A stretch of DNA of 64,000 nt from Rhizobiaceae bacterium (GCA_017644105.1 JAEPMD010000004.1:50562-114561), one strand, 5' to 3'; counted from the stretch's first letter, positions 40,124 to 49,764 are shown. A program made the numbers and translations. Notes: generated by a model from the sequence alone, not told the origin.

Positions 40124-40777
40124 TTAGCTGCGCGACTGATAGCTGGCATTAAAGAAATCAACTTCGCAATCAACCGCTTTGCCAAACATCTCTTCAGCTT
40201 TCTCGCGTTGTGCGTCATCAAGATCAACCCACGCTTTATCAAGCTGATCGCGCAGATAATTTACAACGCCTTCAAAGCCTTCACCGCAATGAAGATCAAT
40301 CCATTCTGAGAACCAAAATGGCAGGCTCTCATCATAATTTTCATAGCGTTCTGCCCAGGACAAATATGTCCATTCAGCAACAACAAGCACCGCGAGCATC
40401 TGCTCATATCGGCCAGATGTTTGCGCTTCATACATTAGGTTCTGAAATGCGGTGGTTTCTGACGCTGCCGCAAGGTTTCGCTCGTCATCACTCATCTCAA
40501 GCGCATCGAAGGAACGAAGAAAATAGGTATTTTCCGGACCGGTGATCACCGCCAAAAACTGTGCTGCGGGCACGCTGTCAGCCAGGCTTGGTGCATGTGC
40601 AATCGCCGTTGCTAATAATCTCACAAAACGATCGATAAATTGATAATCCTGCGCCAAGTACCATTTCATTTTTTCAATCGGCAATGTGCCATCAGCGAGC
40701 TCTTTGCAAAAGGCATGGTCAGTTGCAATATCCCATTGAGATTGAAATTTTAAACGGAGTTGTTCAGTTGCGCGCAT
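40124..40777 (-). CDS. TenA_E-type thiaminase II family protein
   Basis: 217 residues with the TenA/heme-oxygenase-like helical fold: ATDHAFCKELADGTLPIEKMKWYLAQDYQFIDRF at the N-terminus and WIDLHCGEGFEGVVNYLRDQLD near the C-terminus. Where TenA_C proteins have their nucleophilic Cys, this protein reads VVAEWTYLSWAE, placing a Glu there, so it is TenA_E type, whose members act in salvage of thiamin pyrimidine. GAGG lies 7 nt before the ATG. No TPP riboswitch is visible upstream. Confidence 0.82.
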   Translation of the reverse strand: MRATEQLRLKFQSQWDIATDHAFCKELADGTLPIEKMKWYLAQDYQFIDRFVRLLATAIAHAPSLADSVPAAQFLAVITGPENTYFLRSFDALEMSDDERNLAAASETTAFQNLMYEAQTSGRYEQMLAVLVVAEWTYLSWAERYENYDESLPFWFSEWIDLHCGEGFEGVVNYLRDQLDKAWVDLDDAQREKAEEMFGKAVDCEVDFFNASYQSRS

Positions 40778-40955
40778 GATTTATCCTCGATCAAAAAACC
40801 ACCACAGGGCGTGGCATATTCGGGGAATAGATGAACCGGAACCCTATGGCAACTATCAATTAATCAGAACATTGAGCCAAGATCAGAAAGCAAATACATC
40901 TTTTCGCAACGGCTGATCGTATAAAGACATATCGCTATTTAAAAAAGACGAAGCC

Positions 40956-41654
40956 ATGAAACCAATCTTAATCCTAATCGCTGCAATCGCATTTGCAATT
41001 TCGCCGTTTCTATTGCCAGAATTTGGAGGCTTTGACCCAGAGCTTTATCCAGTTCCACAAGATAACCCTGCCGTACAACCTGCGGGTTGGGCATTTGCGA
41101 TTTGGGGCATAATCTATTTGGCGCTCATCTTTCACGGCGCTTATGGATTGATAAAACGCAAGACAGATCAGAGCTGGGATAACGGTCGCTTGAACTTGCT
41201 CATCTCGCTTGCCGTTGGGGCGATTTGGCTACCCGTTGCCTTCGTTTCCCCCATCTGGGCAACAATCTTGATATGGGTCATGCTCATCACAGCTTTAATG
41301 TCACTTTATCAAACCCGAAGCGCCACACCAAAATGGGCTGCATTCTGGCCTGTCGCACTTTATGCAGGTTGGCTAACAGCAGCATCATTTGTGTCCATCG
41401 GTTTAATCCTCGCCGGTTATGGTTTTATGGGTGAAATGCCAGCCGCAATCATTGCATTGATATTGGCAACACCGTTTGCCGTTATCAATATATACAAACT
41501 CAGACACTGGACGTATGGCGCTGCGATTGCGTGGGGTGTGATTACCGTTGCTGCAAATAATTGGGACAGCAATTCCATGCTGGCATGGCTATCTGTTGCA
41601 ATCGCTGTCATTGTCTTCGGCACAACGGTTTTACAGGTGAAACGAACATACTAG
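40956..41654 (+). CDS. TspO/MBR-related tryptophan-rich membrane protein
   Basis: 232 residues with about seven hydrophobic segments and many Trp. VQPAGWAFAIWGIIYLAL resembles the loop of TspO/MBR tryptophan-rich sensory proteins, which bind porphyrins or sterols, but this protein is longer than the usual 150-160-residue TspO, and some annotated homologues are only called membrane proteins. Divergent from the TenA_E gene. Function not assignable. Confidence 0.7.
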   Translation: MKPILILIAAIAFAISPFLLPEFGGFDPELYPVPQDNPAVQPAGWAFAIWGIIYLALIFHGAYGLIKRKTDQSWDNGRLNLLISLAVGAIWLPVAFVSPIWATILIWVMLITALMSLYQTRSATPKWAAFWPVALYAGWLTAASFVSIGLILAGYGFMGEMPAAIIALILATPFAVINIYKLRHWTYGAAIAWGVITVAANNWDSNSMLAWLSVAIAVIVFGTTVLQVKRTY

Positions 41655-41782
41655 ATATAAATAGATAAAGCCTAAATATCCCGTCTAAGACATTTAGGAA
41701 CACTTGTGTTTATAAAGCTCCAGTGCCATATCAAAACGAGACGCGAACATCATAAAATTCAGACGCGTTAAGGAGCTGACAC

Positions 41783-42043
41783 TTGGCCGAAGAAACCCGC
41801 TACATCATACAAACCTATGGTTGGCAAGCCGCTAAAGGCAGAGCTCCGGCAAAGCTTGTGATCACCGATACCAAAGAAGTACCCTCAGAAGCAGATGCTA
41901 TTCGCAAGGCCAAACGTATCCACCAGTTTAGCACTGAACATGTCGGCGTTGACGCTTATCGGCTAACTGTCGACGATGAAGCAGGTGAATATAGCGAACC
42001 AGAGTTTTTCGTGCGGCTTGGTGAAGTCCCTGATCTGGACTAA
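41783..42043 (+). CDS. Small conserved-looking protein of unknown function
   Basis: 86 residues, not recognised. Soluble and charged (RYIIQTYGWQAAKGRAPAKL, ADAIRKAKRIHQFS, YSEPEFFVRLGEVPDLD). Start is TTG at 41783: AAGGAG (41770-41775) lies 7 nt upstream, a strong ribosome binding site that supports a real gene. Upstream, CCTAAAT/ATTTAGG (41671-41698) forms a short stem. It lies alone between the TspO-like gene and the leuC terminator. Confidence 0.7.
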   Translation: MAEETRYIIQTYGWQAAKGRAPAKLVITDTKEVPSEADAIRKAKRIHQFSTEHVGVDAYRLTVDDEAGEYSEPEFFVRLGEVPDLD

Positions 42044-42087
42044 AACTTCCAAAACTCTCACAGATAACGTCCAAATCCGAAGCACAA

Positions 42088-42120
42088 AAAAACCGGACAG
42101 GTCTACACCAATCCGGTTTC
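42088..42120 (-). terminator. leuC terminator
   Basis: On the minus strand AAACCGGA (42112-42119) pairs with TCCGGTTT (42090-42097) around a 14-nt loop and is followed by a run of T. Orientation fits leuC, whose stop is at 42148. Confidence 0.8.
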
Positions 42121-42147
42121 AATAATTATGCAGAAACTACGAGCGGT

Positions 42148-43557
42148 TTAAAGCTCGCGCACATCCACAAAATGACCGCTGATCGCAGCAGCAGCTGCCA
42201 TGGCAGGGGACACAAGATGTGTTCTACCTTTAAAGCCCTGACGACCTTCAAAGTTACGGTTTGATGTTGATGCGCAGCGCTCTTCCGGTTTCAAGCGATC
42301 ATCATTCATCGCCAAACACATAGAACAACCTGGCTCACGCCATTCAAAACCAGCTTCTTTAAAGATCTTATCCAAACCTTCTTTTTCAGCCATAGCTTTG
42401 ACCAAACCAGAACCTGGAACGATCATGGCGTTCACACCGTCGGCAACCTTTTTGCCTTCAACAACCGCGGCCGCTGCGCGGAAATCTTCGATACGGCCAT
42501 TGGTGCAGGAACCGATGAAGACGCGATCAATTGAGATATCAGTGATCTTCGTGCCTGGCTCAAGCCCCATATATTGAAGGGCACGCCATTTAGATGAACG
42601 TTTATTCTCGTCTTCAATCTCGTCCGGATTTGGCACCACACCTTCAACAGAAATCACATCTTCAGGTGATGAACCCCACGATACGATTGGCGGCAAATTC
42701 GCAGCATCCAAAACAATTGTCTTATCGTAATGTGCACCTTCGTCAGACGCGAGCTTCTTCCAATATTCTAAAGCTGTATCCCAGTCTTCACCTTTTGGTG
42801 CACGTGGCTTGTCTTTGAAATATTCATATGTTGTCTCATCAGGAGCAATCAAACCAGCGCGCGCACCGCCTTCAATTGTCATGTTACAGATGGTCATACG
42901 ACCTTCCATAGAGAGTGAACGGATCGCCTCACCAGCAAATTCGATCACATAGCCGGTCCCACCAGCTGTGCCGATCTCACCAATGATCGCTAGAATGATG
43001 TCTTTTGCAGTTACACCTTCAGGCAATTGACCATCGACACGAACAAGCATGTTTTTAGCTTTTTTCTGAATAAGAGTTTGCGTTGCAAGTACGTGCTCAA
43101 CTTCAGATGTTCCGATACCATGTGCCAACGCACCAAAGGCACCATGTGTTGATGTATGACTATCGCCACAGACAATTGTCGTACCAGGAAGCGTAAAACC
43201 TTGTTCAGGACCAACAACGTGTACGATACCCTGACGGACATCGCTTTCATTGAAATACTCAACACCAAACTCAGATGAGTTATTGGCCAGAGCTTCCACC
43301 TGAATGCGGCTCTCTTCGTTTTTGATACCTTCATAGCGGTCAGCTGTTGTTGGCACATTGTGATCCACCACAGCGAGCGTTTTTTCAGGCGCACGTACTT
43401 TGCGGCCAGTCATACGCAAACCTTCAAAAGCCTGAGGGCTTGTCACTTCGTGAACAAGGTGGCGGTCAATATATAATAGGCAAGTGCCATCATCCTGAGT
43501 TTCAACCACATGGTCGTCCCAGATTTTGTCATACATAGTGCGTGGAGTATCAGTCAT
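42148..43557 (-). CDS. leuC: 3-isopropylmalate dehydratase large subunit
   Basis: 4Fe-4S aconitase-family subunit that, with LeuD, isomerises 2- to 3-isopropylmalate in leucine synthesis. 469 residues. [45 protein letters not shown] and [12 protein letters not shown] supply the three cluster cysteines and active-site residues. AAGGA lies 7 nt before the ATG. leuD is not in the window, so the pair is split as in other Rhizobiales. Confidence 0.97.
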   Translation of the reverse strand: MTDTPRTMYDKIWDDHVVETQDDGTCLLYIDRHLVHEVTSPQAFEGLRMTGRKVRAPEKTLAVVDHNVPTTADRYEGIKNEESRIQVEALANNSSEFGVEYFNESDVRQGIVHVVGPEQGFTLPGTTIVCGDSHTSTHGAFGALAHGIGTSEVEHVLATQTLIQKKAKNMLVRVDGQLPEGVTAKDIILAIIGEIGTAGGTGYVIEFAGEAIRSLSMEGRMTICNMTIEGGARAGLIAPDETTYEYFKDKPRAPKGEDWDTALEYWKKLASDEGAHYDKTIVLDAANLPPIVSWGSSPEDVISVEGVVPNPDEIEDENKRSSKWRALQYMGLEPGTKITDISIDRVFIGSCTNGRIEDFRAAAAVVEGKKVADGVNAMIVPGSGLVKAMAEKEGLDKIFKEAGFEWREPGCSMCLAMNDDRLKPEERCASTSNRNFEGRQGFKGRTHLVSPAMAAAAAISGHFVDVREL

Positions 43558-43615
43558 TTTAGTGTCCTTGAAATATGAAATGCGAGTAAAAACGGTTCAG
43601 AAGTCTTTTAAAGAC

Positions 43616-43855
43616 CTAACCATTTCCTCGCCCAGCGCTGGTGACAGCGAGCAAAAAACGTGATGGCAAGCGTTTATGATCATCAATTAGGATGATCTTT
43701 CCCTGCCGATTTTGCGTTAATAAGTTCATGACGTGCTCATAGCAATCTTTGTCCCAAGAGGCAATTGAGTGTTTAGTTTTAAATTTCGCAAACTGAATAT
43801 CCGTTCGAAGGTTATAACGATCATAAGATGCCTCTAAAAGCATCAAATTTGGCAA
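43616..43855 (-). CDS. Possible small protein, 79 residues, unknown
   Basis: Uncertain gene in the 369-bp leuC-cysH gap. TTG at 43855 has AAAGG 6 nt upstream; ATG at 43843 is an alternative. The protein is basic and polar (DRYNLRTDIQFAKFKTKHS, LLTQNRQGKIILIDDHKRLP) with one Cys and no signal or membrane segment. No family is recognised, so it could be a chance reading frame or a remnant. Nothing else was recognised in this gap except the cysH leader stem ATTATT/AATAAT at 43899-43914. Confidence 0.3.
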   Translation of the reverse strand: MPNLMLLEASYDRYNLRTDIQFAKFKTKHSIASWDKDCYEHVMNLLTQNRQGKIILIDDHKRLPSRFLLAVTSAGRGNG

Positions 43856-43926
43856 AAAATACCTTTAAAGTTAAAAAATGAGACTTATGATGGAGCCAAT
43901 TATTCTTCAATAATAGAGCCAAAATC

Positions 43927-44652
43927 ATGTCTTCCAAACAGGTCGCCCTTGAATTTGATCAGCAACTCGCCGCATTAGATCTATCGCAACGCATTGAATT
44001 TATTGATAATTCTACCCAAAACGCAACATTTACAACCAGTTTAGGCAAAGAGGACCAGTTGATCACGCATCTCATTGATGCCGGATCGCATAATATTTCT
44101 GTTGCTGCGATCAATACGAGACGATTATTTCCGCAAACCATCGAACTTTTAGACACGACGCGACAAAGATATCAAACCAAGATCAACGAATATCTCCCTA
44201 ACAATGAAAATATCAGAACTTACGAAGATAGTTTTGGTACAAACGGATTCTATGAAAGTCTGGAAGCACGCCATGAATGCTGCCGCGTTCGAAAGCTAGT
44301 ACCGCTTGAGGAAATACTTAATCCAGCGGATGCATGGATCACCGGTTTACGCCGGGAACAATCCAACAATCGGGCGCATGTTCCATTTTGTGAATACTCG
44401 GACAAATATCAAGTTCTCAAATTCAATCCACTTGCTGATCTTACATCACACTTGATGGATGAACTGATTGCCAAACATGATGTGCCCATCAATCCGCTTC
44501 ACGATAAAGGCTTTCCTTCCATTGGCTGTGAACCATGTACGCGCGCCATTAAACCCGGTGAAGACGAACGCGCTGGCCGTTGGTGGTGGGAGAACGATAA
44601 TTCACGCGAATGCGGTCTCCATCAAAGAAAAACACTTCAAACAAACGAATAA
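43927..44652 (+). CDS. cysH: Assimilatory adenylylsulfate (APS/PAPS) reductase
   Basis: Reduces activated sulfate to sulfite. 241 residues. TSLGKEDQLITH is the PP-loop-like nucleotide site. Cys118-Cys119 (ECCRVRK) and Cys201/Cys204 (GCEPC) are the 4Fe-4S ligands of the APS-reductase type, and Cys229 in the ECGLH motif is the catalytic Cys. The cluster motif indicates APS rather than PAPS as substrate, fitting a downstream cysN that lacks an APS kinase domain. Only 3 nt from cysD. Confidence 0.95.
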   Translation: MSSKQVALEFDQQLAALDLSQRIEFIDNSTQNATFTTSLGKEDQLITHLIDAGSHNISVAAINTRRLFPQTIELLDTTRQRYQTKINEYLPNNENIRTYEDSFGTNGFYESLEARHECCRVRKLVPLEEILNPADAWITGLRREQSNNRAHVPFCEYSDKYQVLKFNPLADLTSHLMDELIAKHDVPINPLHDKGFPSIGCEPCTRAIKPGEDERAGRWWWENDNSRECGLHQRKTLQTNE

Positions 44653-44655
44653 GAT

Positions 44656-45573
44656 ATGACTGATACAATTACAAAACCGCCACTCGATCCGCATTTAAAA
44701 GCGCTCGAGAACGAAGCCATCTATATTTTCCGCGAAGTCGCAGCCGAGTTTCAAAACCCGGTCATGCTCTATTCTGTGGGTAAAGATTCATCCGTCTTGT
44801 TACATCTCGCACGCAAAGCATTTCACCCAGGTCCCGTGCCCTTCCCGCTATTACATGTAAATACCGGATGGAAATTTACCGAAATGATCGCTTTCCGCGA
44901 TCAGATCACTTCCGAATACGGTCTTGATCTCATCTCTTACACAAATCCTCGCGGCCCTGAGGAAAACATAACACCGTTTAACCACCCGCGTTACACCGAC
45001 ATTATGAAAACCGAAGCCCTGCGCACAGCTTTAGATAATGGTGGCTATGATGCAGCCTTTGGCGGAGCAAGACGGGATGAAGAAGCCTCGCGCGCTAAGG
45101 AGCGGATTTACTCCTTCCGCAAATCAGATCACAGTTGGGACCCGCGCAACCAACGCGCTGAACTTTGGTCAATTTATAACGGTGACATTTTCAAAGGCGA
45201 AAGCGTCAGAGCCTTCCCATTATCCAATTGGACAGAGCTTGATATCTGGCAATATATCAAAGCAGAAGATATTCCAATTGTTCCGCTTTATTATGCAGAG
45301 GAGCGTCCCTTTGTGGAGCGTGATGGCATGATTATCCTCGCTGAAGATGAGCGCTTGGAACTCGCCCCTGGCGAAATCGTTCAAAAAGATTATATCCGCT
45401 TTCGCACATTAGGGTGTTTCCCACTGACAGGTGGTGTGCGCTCAACAGCATCTGATATCGATCAAGTTATTGCCGAAATCCAAACCGCCACAACATCTGA
45501 ACGCCAAGGTCGTGCAATCGACAAAGATAAGGCCGGTTCTATGGAACTGAAGAAGAGAGAAGGATATTTCTGA
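44656..45573 (+). CDS. cysD: Sulfate adenylyltransferase subunit 2
   Basis: ATP-dependent adenylylation of sulfate to APS, with CysN. 305 residues. [18 protein letters not shown] is the PP-motif; [34 protein letters not shown] and [15 protein letters not shown] follow; RKREGYF-like end (KKREGYF). Its TGA overlaps the ATG of cysN by one base. Confidence 0.97.
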   Translation: MTDTITKPPLDPHLKALENEAIYIFREVAAEFQNPVMLYSVGKDSSVLLHLARKAFHPGPVPFPLLHVNTGWKFTEMIAFRDQITSEYGLDLISYTNPRGPEENITPFNHPRYTDIMKTEALRTALDNGGYDAAFGGARRDEEASRAKERIYSFRKSDHSWDPRNQRAELWSIYNGDIFKGESVRAFPLSNWTELDIWQYIKAEDIPIVPLYYAEERPFVERDGMIILAEDERLELAPGEIVQKDYIRFRTLGCFPLTGGVRSTASDIDQVIAEIQTATTSERQGRAIDKDKAGSMELKKREGYF

Positions 45574-47036
45574 TGAGCGCCCTTGAGAAAATTTCAGAAA
45601 CCGAACGACAAACAAGCACAGAAAGCACCAAGGCACCCGCTGCGAAAAATTCAATTCCGCTGCGCTTTATCACATGCGGTAGCGTGGATGACGGCAAGTC
45701 AACGTTGATTGGTCGCTTATTGTGGGACACAAAGGCCGTGTTTGACGATCAAATCGGCGCGATTGAGAAACAGCCGGGCCAGATGGGTTATGCGGACGGC
45801 TCACTTGAATTTGCCAATCTGCTCGATGGTCTGCAAGCCGAACAAGAGCAAGGCATTACCATTGATGTGGCCTACCGGTATTTTTCAACACCGAAAAGAT
45901 CCTTCATTGTGGCTGACACGCCTGGCCATGCTCAATATACCAAAAACATGGTGACGGGTGCATCAACGGCTGATCTGGCAGTTTTGCTTATTGATGCACG
46001 TTCAGGCATTTTGGAGCAAACACGCCGCCACGCAAATGTCGTCTCACTAATGGGCATTAAGCAGGTTGTTCTCATCATCAATAAGATTGATTTGATTGAT
46101 TATGACAAGGCTCGGTTTGATGAAATCAGCGCTGAATTTACAGCGCTCGCAAAATCTTTTGATTTCACATCGATTACCGCCATTCCAACCTCTGCGATCA
46201 ATGGTGAAAATGTTGCATTCCCGGCAACAAAAAACATGCCTTGGTATGACGGAAAAACACTATTGGAAACGCTCGAACTCGCACCAAAATCAAACCCGCG
46301 CTCGATGGGGTTTCGCTTTCCAGTGCAACGTATTTCAAGACCGGATGAAAGTTTCCGTGGTTATCAGGGTACCATTGCTGCGGGATCAATTAAGCCCGGT
46401 GATCCGATCACCGTGCTTCCCTCTGGTGAACAGGCAAATGTCAGTAAAATTGTGACATTTGACCTGGTGAGAAATGCGGGCGTTCAGGGAGATGCAGTGA
46501 CGTTGGTGCTTGACCGTCAGATAGATATTTCTCGCGGGGATATGATTGTATCAAACGATGATAAACCCAATCTTGAATATTCCTATAAAGCGCAGCTCAT
46601 CGCACTTACAGATCATGGCGTTCAGCCGGACAAACAATATTGGCTGAAAACCAGCACACGCAAGCAATATGTCACCGTTTCCGCCGAAGAAATACTTAAT
46701 CTCGACACAGCGACTTGGGAAACATCTGATAAGATCGCATTGAATGATCTGGCAAATGTGCAACTGGATTTCTCCACTCGGATTGCCTTTGATACCTATC
46801 TCGACAACAAGACAACGGGATCATTCATTCTCATTGATCCTGACACCAACAATACGATCGCGGGCGGAATGATTACCAAAGCGATCGACAATGTGGAGAG
46901 ATTAACGCCGAAAAACGAAACGGAACGGACATCTTTTGACATGCCGCATTTAATTGTCGAGGAATTTTATCGATCGGAATTTTATCTCAAACACAAAACC
47001 GAAATTGGGATTACTGGTTCTCACACAAAGTCCTGA
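45573..47036 (+). CDS. cysN: Sulfate adenylyltransferase subunit 1 (GTPase)
   Basis: GTPase subunit that drives APS formation by CysD. 487 residues. GSVDDGKSTLIGRLLWD (G1), GITIDVAYRYFST (G2), DTPGHAQYTKNM (G3) and NKIDLIDY (G4) are intact, followed by EF-Tu-like domains 2 and 3. The protein ends without the C-terminal APS kinase (CysC) domain found in many rhizobial CysNC fusions. A structured inverted-repeat element begins at the base after its stop. Confidence 0.96.
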   Translation: MSALEKISETERQTSTESTKAPAAKNSIPLRFITCGSVDDGKSTLIGRLLWDTKAVFDDQIGAIEKQPGQMGYADGSLEFANLLDGLQAEQEQGITIDVAYRYFSTPKRSFIVADTPGHAQYTKNMVTGASTADLAVLLIDARSGILEQTRRHANVVSLMGIKQVVLIINKIDLIDYDKARFDEISAEFTALAKSFDFTSITAIPTSAINGENVAFPATKNMPWYDGKTLLETLELAPKSNPRSMGFRFPVQRISRPDESFRGYQGTIAAGSIKPGDPITVLPSGEQANVSKIVTFDLVRNAGVQGDAVTLVLDRQIDISRGDMIVSNDDKPNLEYSYKAQLIALTDHGVQPDKQYWLKTSTRKQYVTVSAEEILNLDTATWETSDKIALNDLANVQLDFSTRIAFDTYLDNKTTGSFILIDPDTNNTIAGGMITKAIDNVERLTPKNETERTSFDMPHLIVEEFYRSEFYLKHKTEIGITGSHTKS

Positions 47037-47134
47037 CCATATAAATATCCCACGAAAACGAAAAATCTGGGTAAACATCTCACAGTTTTCCTATTTCACG
47101 GAAAATTTGGGAGGTACTACCCAGATTTATATGG
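47037..47134. repeat. Nested inverted-repeat element after cysN
   Basis: Three perfect stems: CCATAT(AAAT) 47037-47046 with ATTTATATGG 47125-47134; AAATCTGGGTA 47063-47073 with TACCCAGATTT 47118-47128; TTTTCC 47086-47091 with GGAAAA 47100-47105. The first two share ATTT on the right side, so they can stack partly or compete. No T-tract follows. Confidence 0.75.
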
Positions 47135-47176
47135 CATAATTACCGTATCTCTTCATATAAAAGGACATGCGATTTA

Positions 47177-47959
47177 ATGTGTCGATTGACCGCCTATTTG
47201 GGACCGGATATTCCGCTTGAACGGATCATCGTTCTTCCCAGCCATTCACTCCTTCAACAAAGCCAGCAGGCCAATGAAGCAAAGCTGGCCGTTAACGGCG
47301 ATGGATTTGGGATTGCCTGGTATTCGGACGAAATACATCCTGGACTATATCGCGACGTTCTTCCCGCATGGTCAGATGGCAACTTGACCAGCCTTTGCCG
47401 GATGATCAAATCTCGGCTGTTTCTCGCACATGTGCGTGCATCAACGGTGGGCGAAACAACACGTTCAAACTGTCATCCTTTCACTTTCAAAAACTGGTCT
47501 TTTGCCCATAACGGACAAATTGCCGAATTTGGGAGTATTCGACGTGGATTAGAGACTAATTTGTCCGATGAATTATATAATCATCGAAAAGGCACGACAG
47601 ATTCCGAACTATTCTTCCTGCTCGCCTTACAATTCGGGTTACAAACCGATCCGCAAAAAGCAATCGAAAAAACCATTGCCAAAATCCGCGAAGCGCAGCA
47701 GGGTTTGGGGAAGAAAATTCGTGACCCAAACCGCATCGCTAGCGTATTTTCTGACGGTGAAAACGTTTATGGATTTCGCTGTTCAAGTGACCGGAAAAGC
47801 CCAACGCTTTATGCCTCTGGTGATCTAACCTCGGGCGGCCACGCATTAGCATCAGAACCGCTTGATGGCACGATGGACAATTGGACAACACTTGACGAAG
47901 GCCAGTTTGTGAAAATGAACAAAGACGGTGTGCAATATTCGCAACTTGCCGTCGCCTGA
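47177..47959 (+). CDS. Class II glutamine amidotransferase, YafJ/EgtC-like
   Basis: 260 residues. The Met is followed by the catalytic Cys2 (MCRLTAYLGP), which fixes the start. GDGFGIAWYSD, LFLAHVRASTVGETTRSNCHPF and WSFAHNGQIAEF are Ntn-type glutaminase motifs of the YafJ/EgtC group. No synthetase domain is attached, so the acceptor is unknown; egtB/egtD neighbours are absent, which argues against EgtC. AAGGA lies about 11 nt before the start, further than usual. Confidence 0.88.
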   Translation: MCRLTAYLGPDIPLERIIVLPSHSLLQQSQQANEAKLAVNGDGFGIAWYSDEIHPGLYRDVLPAWSDGNLTSLCRMIKSRLFLAHVRASTVGETTRSNCHPFTFKNWSFAHNGQIAEFGSIRRGLETNLSDELYNHRKGTTDSELFFLLALQFGLQTDPQKAIEKTIAKIREAQQGLGKKIRDPNRIASVFSDGENVYGFRCSSDRKSPTLYASGDLTSGGHALASEPLDGTMDNWTTLDEGQFVKMNKDGVQYSQLAVA

Positions 47960-47971
47960 TCTCGATCTCAG

Positions 47972-48991
47972 CTATTTTGTGAAGCGTGCAACAATAGGCG
48001 CACCGAGGATGACCATGACAATCCGCACGAGATGATGGGCCACAACATGGGCAACATCCGCGCCAGCCACAATGGCAATCACTGCCATCTCCGCCTGGCC
48101 ACCTGGGGCAAAAGATAACAGCGTATCGATATCTGTACCCAATCCCAGCAGCAAAATCACTTCGATAAATATGCCGCTGATAATTGCCAGCACAACGCAA
48201 AATCCAATCGCTGCGGTAATATCGTGCCGGATCTCTTTCATGGTGATCCCAACATATTTAACCCCAATACCAAGCCCAATAAAGAACTGCGCTAATAGAA
48301 TGGCTTCAGTTGGTGGTCTGACTTGAAGAACACCTGACAAGGACAATGTCATCGCCACAATGAGCGGACCCAAAATACTGGCACCAAAGAGCTTGATCTT
48401 TCTTGCACCCCACCAACCAAAGGCCGCACAGAACAGCATGATGGCCATTTGCGATATGGGGGTTTGTTGTGCTGAAATTCCAGGCGAGATCGTCAGATCA
48501 ACATCTCGGTAAAACTGCAAGAAGAACGGCAGCACAGCGACAATTACCAAAACACGTGTCGCATGGATCAATGACAATGCACGCACATCGCCGCCCGCCT
48601 CTTCACCAAAGGCGAGCATATCCTGCAAACCACCGGGCATGGCTGCGTAAAAACTCGTTGGCTTATCAAAACCTGCAAAGCGAAAATAGGGAACGCCCAC
48701 CACACCAATGACAATTAACATCAAAGGCACAAAGGCGACGCTGCCAATCATGGTATCAACCCGGGTGAATAATTCCGGCGTGATGGATGCGCCAATTGCG
48801 ACGCCCAGTATGGTGCGCATGGAATCTGACACAGGCTTGATGCCCGACATGGGAACGCGCGCAATCGCTGCGATCAAACAAAAGAAAATGGGACCCAGCA
48901 AAAAGGGCAGCGGTATGCCTAAATAAGAGAAGCTGACCGCACCGCATACAGAAATAAGGATCGCGATGGATAAAGTTAAATATCGTCTCAT
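47972..48991 (-). CDS. AbrB family membrane protein
   Basis: 339-residue integral membrane protein of the AbrB/ammonia-monooxygenase-like family (not the DNA-binding AbrB). Two repeats of hydrophobic segments are seen, with the typical PLPFLLGPIFFCLIAA and FYAAMPGGLQDMLAFG in the first half and FAPGGQAEMAVIAI in the second. Possibly a transporter; substrate unknown. Its ATG overlaps the stop of the GntR gene (ATGA), so the two are translationally coupled. Confidence 0.87.
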   Translation of the reverse strand: MRRYLTLSIAILISVCGAVSFSYLGIPLPFLLGPIFFCLIAAIARVPMSGIKPVSDSMRTILGVAIGASITPELFTRVDTMIGSVAFVPLMLIVIGVVGVPYFRFAGFDKPTSFYAAMPGGLQDMLAFGEEAGGDVRALSLIHATRVLVIVAVLPFFLQFYRDVDLTISPGISAQQTPISQMAIMLFCAAFGWWGARKIKLFGASILGPLIVAMTLSLSGVLQVRPPTEAILLAQFFIGLGIGVKYVGITMKEIRHDITAAIGFCVVLAIISGIFIEVILLLGLGTDIDTLLSFAPGGQAEMAVIAIVAGADVAHVVAHHLVRIVMVILGAPIVARFTK

Positions 48992-49647
48992 TCGCGCAAG
49001 GCCTTTAAACGGAAGATCAGCGATGATTCAATATGAGAACCCGCGGCTTCCGCAGCCCGCTTTTCATCCCGCGCCTCCATTGCATCAATGATCAAATCAT
49101 GTTTTTCGCAGACCGATTTGATCCGCGGAATACCTTCAAGTGTCGTTGGGCCAAGAACAAGCAGAGCATTGGACAAAGACTGAAACGAAGCGAGCAAAAA
49201 GCGATTGCGCGCAGCATTAAATATGCATCGATGGAAGAGCTCATTGAGCCGCGCAACTTCACGTGGGTTGCCAGAGGCTTTCAACATGGCTGAATTGAGC
49301 TCTTTCATCTCTTCAATTTCAGCTTTTGACGCATGTTTAGCCGCCATAGATGCAGCTGTTCGTTCCAAAACAGCCCGCATTTCATAAAGCTCGACCACTT
49401 CCTGATGCGATAATGATTTTACGACAGCACCAATGCGCGGTTGGTGCTCAATCAGCCCGTCATTTTCCAGCCGCTTTATCGCATCACGCACCGGTGTGCG
49501 GCTAAGGCCAACCAGCTCGGCAATCTCGATTTCTCGAATGCGTGTACCGGGCGCCAATTGCCCAGATCGGATTGCCTCGTAGAGCTTCTGATAGGCGCGG
49601 TCCGAGTTAGAAATTTTATCATTCATGGGTTTTAACTTGATGGTCAT
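48988..49647 (-). CDS. GntR family regulator with FCD domain
   Basis: About 219 residues. Winged HTH at the N-terminus: AYQKLYEAIRSGQLAPGTRIREIEIAELVGLSRTPVRDAIKRLENDGLI, then a helical FCD ligand domain (VVELYEMRAVLERTAA, LNELFHRCIFNAARNRFL, with metal-binding His). Start uncertain: TTG 49650, ATG 49647 or ATG 49626, none with a clear Shine-Dalgarno. A palindromic site lies about 14 nt upstream. It likely regulates itself and the coupled AbrB transporter. Confidence 0.9.
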   Translation of the reverse strand: MTIKLKPMNDKISNSDRAYQKLYEAIRSGQLAPGTRIREIEIAELVGLSRTPVRDAIKRLENDGLIEHQPRIGAVVKSLSHQEVVELYEMRAVLERTAASMAAKHASKAEIEEMKELNSAMLKASGNPREVARLNELFHRCIFNAARNRFLLASFQSLSNALLVLGPTTLEGIPRIKSVCEKHDLIIDAMEARDEKRAAEAAGSHIESSLIFRLKALRE

Positions 49648-49660
49648 CAAAGATATTTAT

Positions 49661-49682
49661 ATTGTATACATTTGCATACAAT
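49661..49682. promoter_or_regulatory. Palindromic operator for the GntR gene
   Basis: ATTGTAT (49661-49667) and ATACAAT (49676-49682) are exact arms of a 22-bp imperfect palindrome, with CA/TG also pairing in the centre. TTGTATAC-type sites are typical for FCD-class GntR regulators, and it is immediately upstream of the gene. Confidence 0.65.
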
Positions 49683-49764
49683 TTGTAAATAGACGACATT
49701 GTATTTCTGGGTTGATCCGTTGGAATGATCAAAACCATGACGTAAATTCAGTAAAAGATCTTAG

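Noticed and set aside
40778..40955. TPP riboswitch upstream of tenA
   Set aside because: No CUGAGA-type core or matching stems; the intergenic is short and simple.
43887..43913. Eight-codon ORF (MMEPIILQ) upstream of cysH
   Set aside because: No convincing ribosome binding site and no Cys codons; too short to support.
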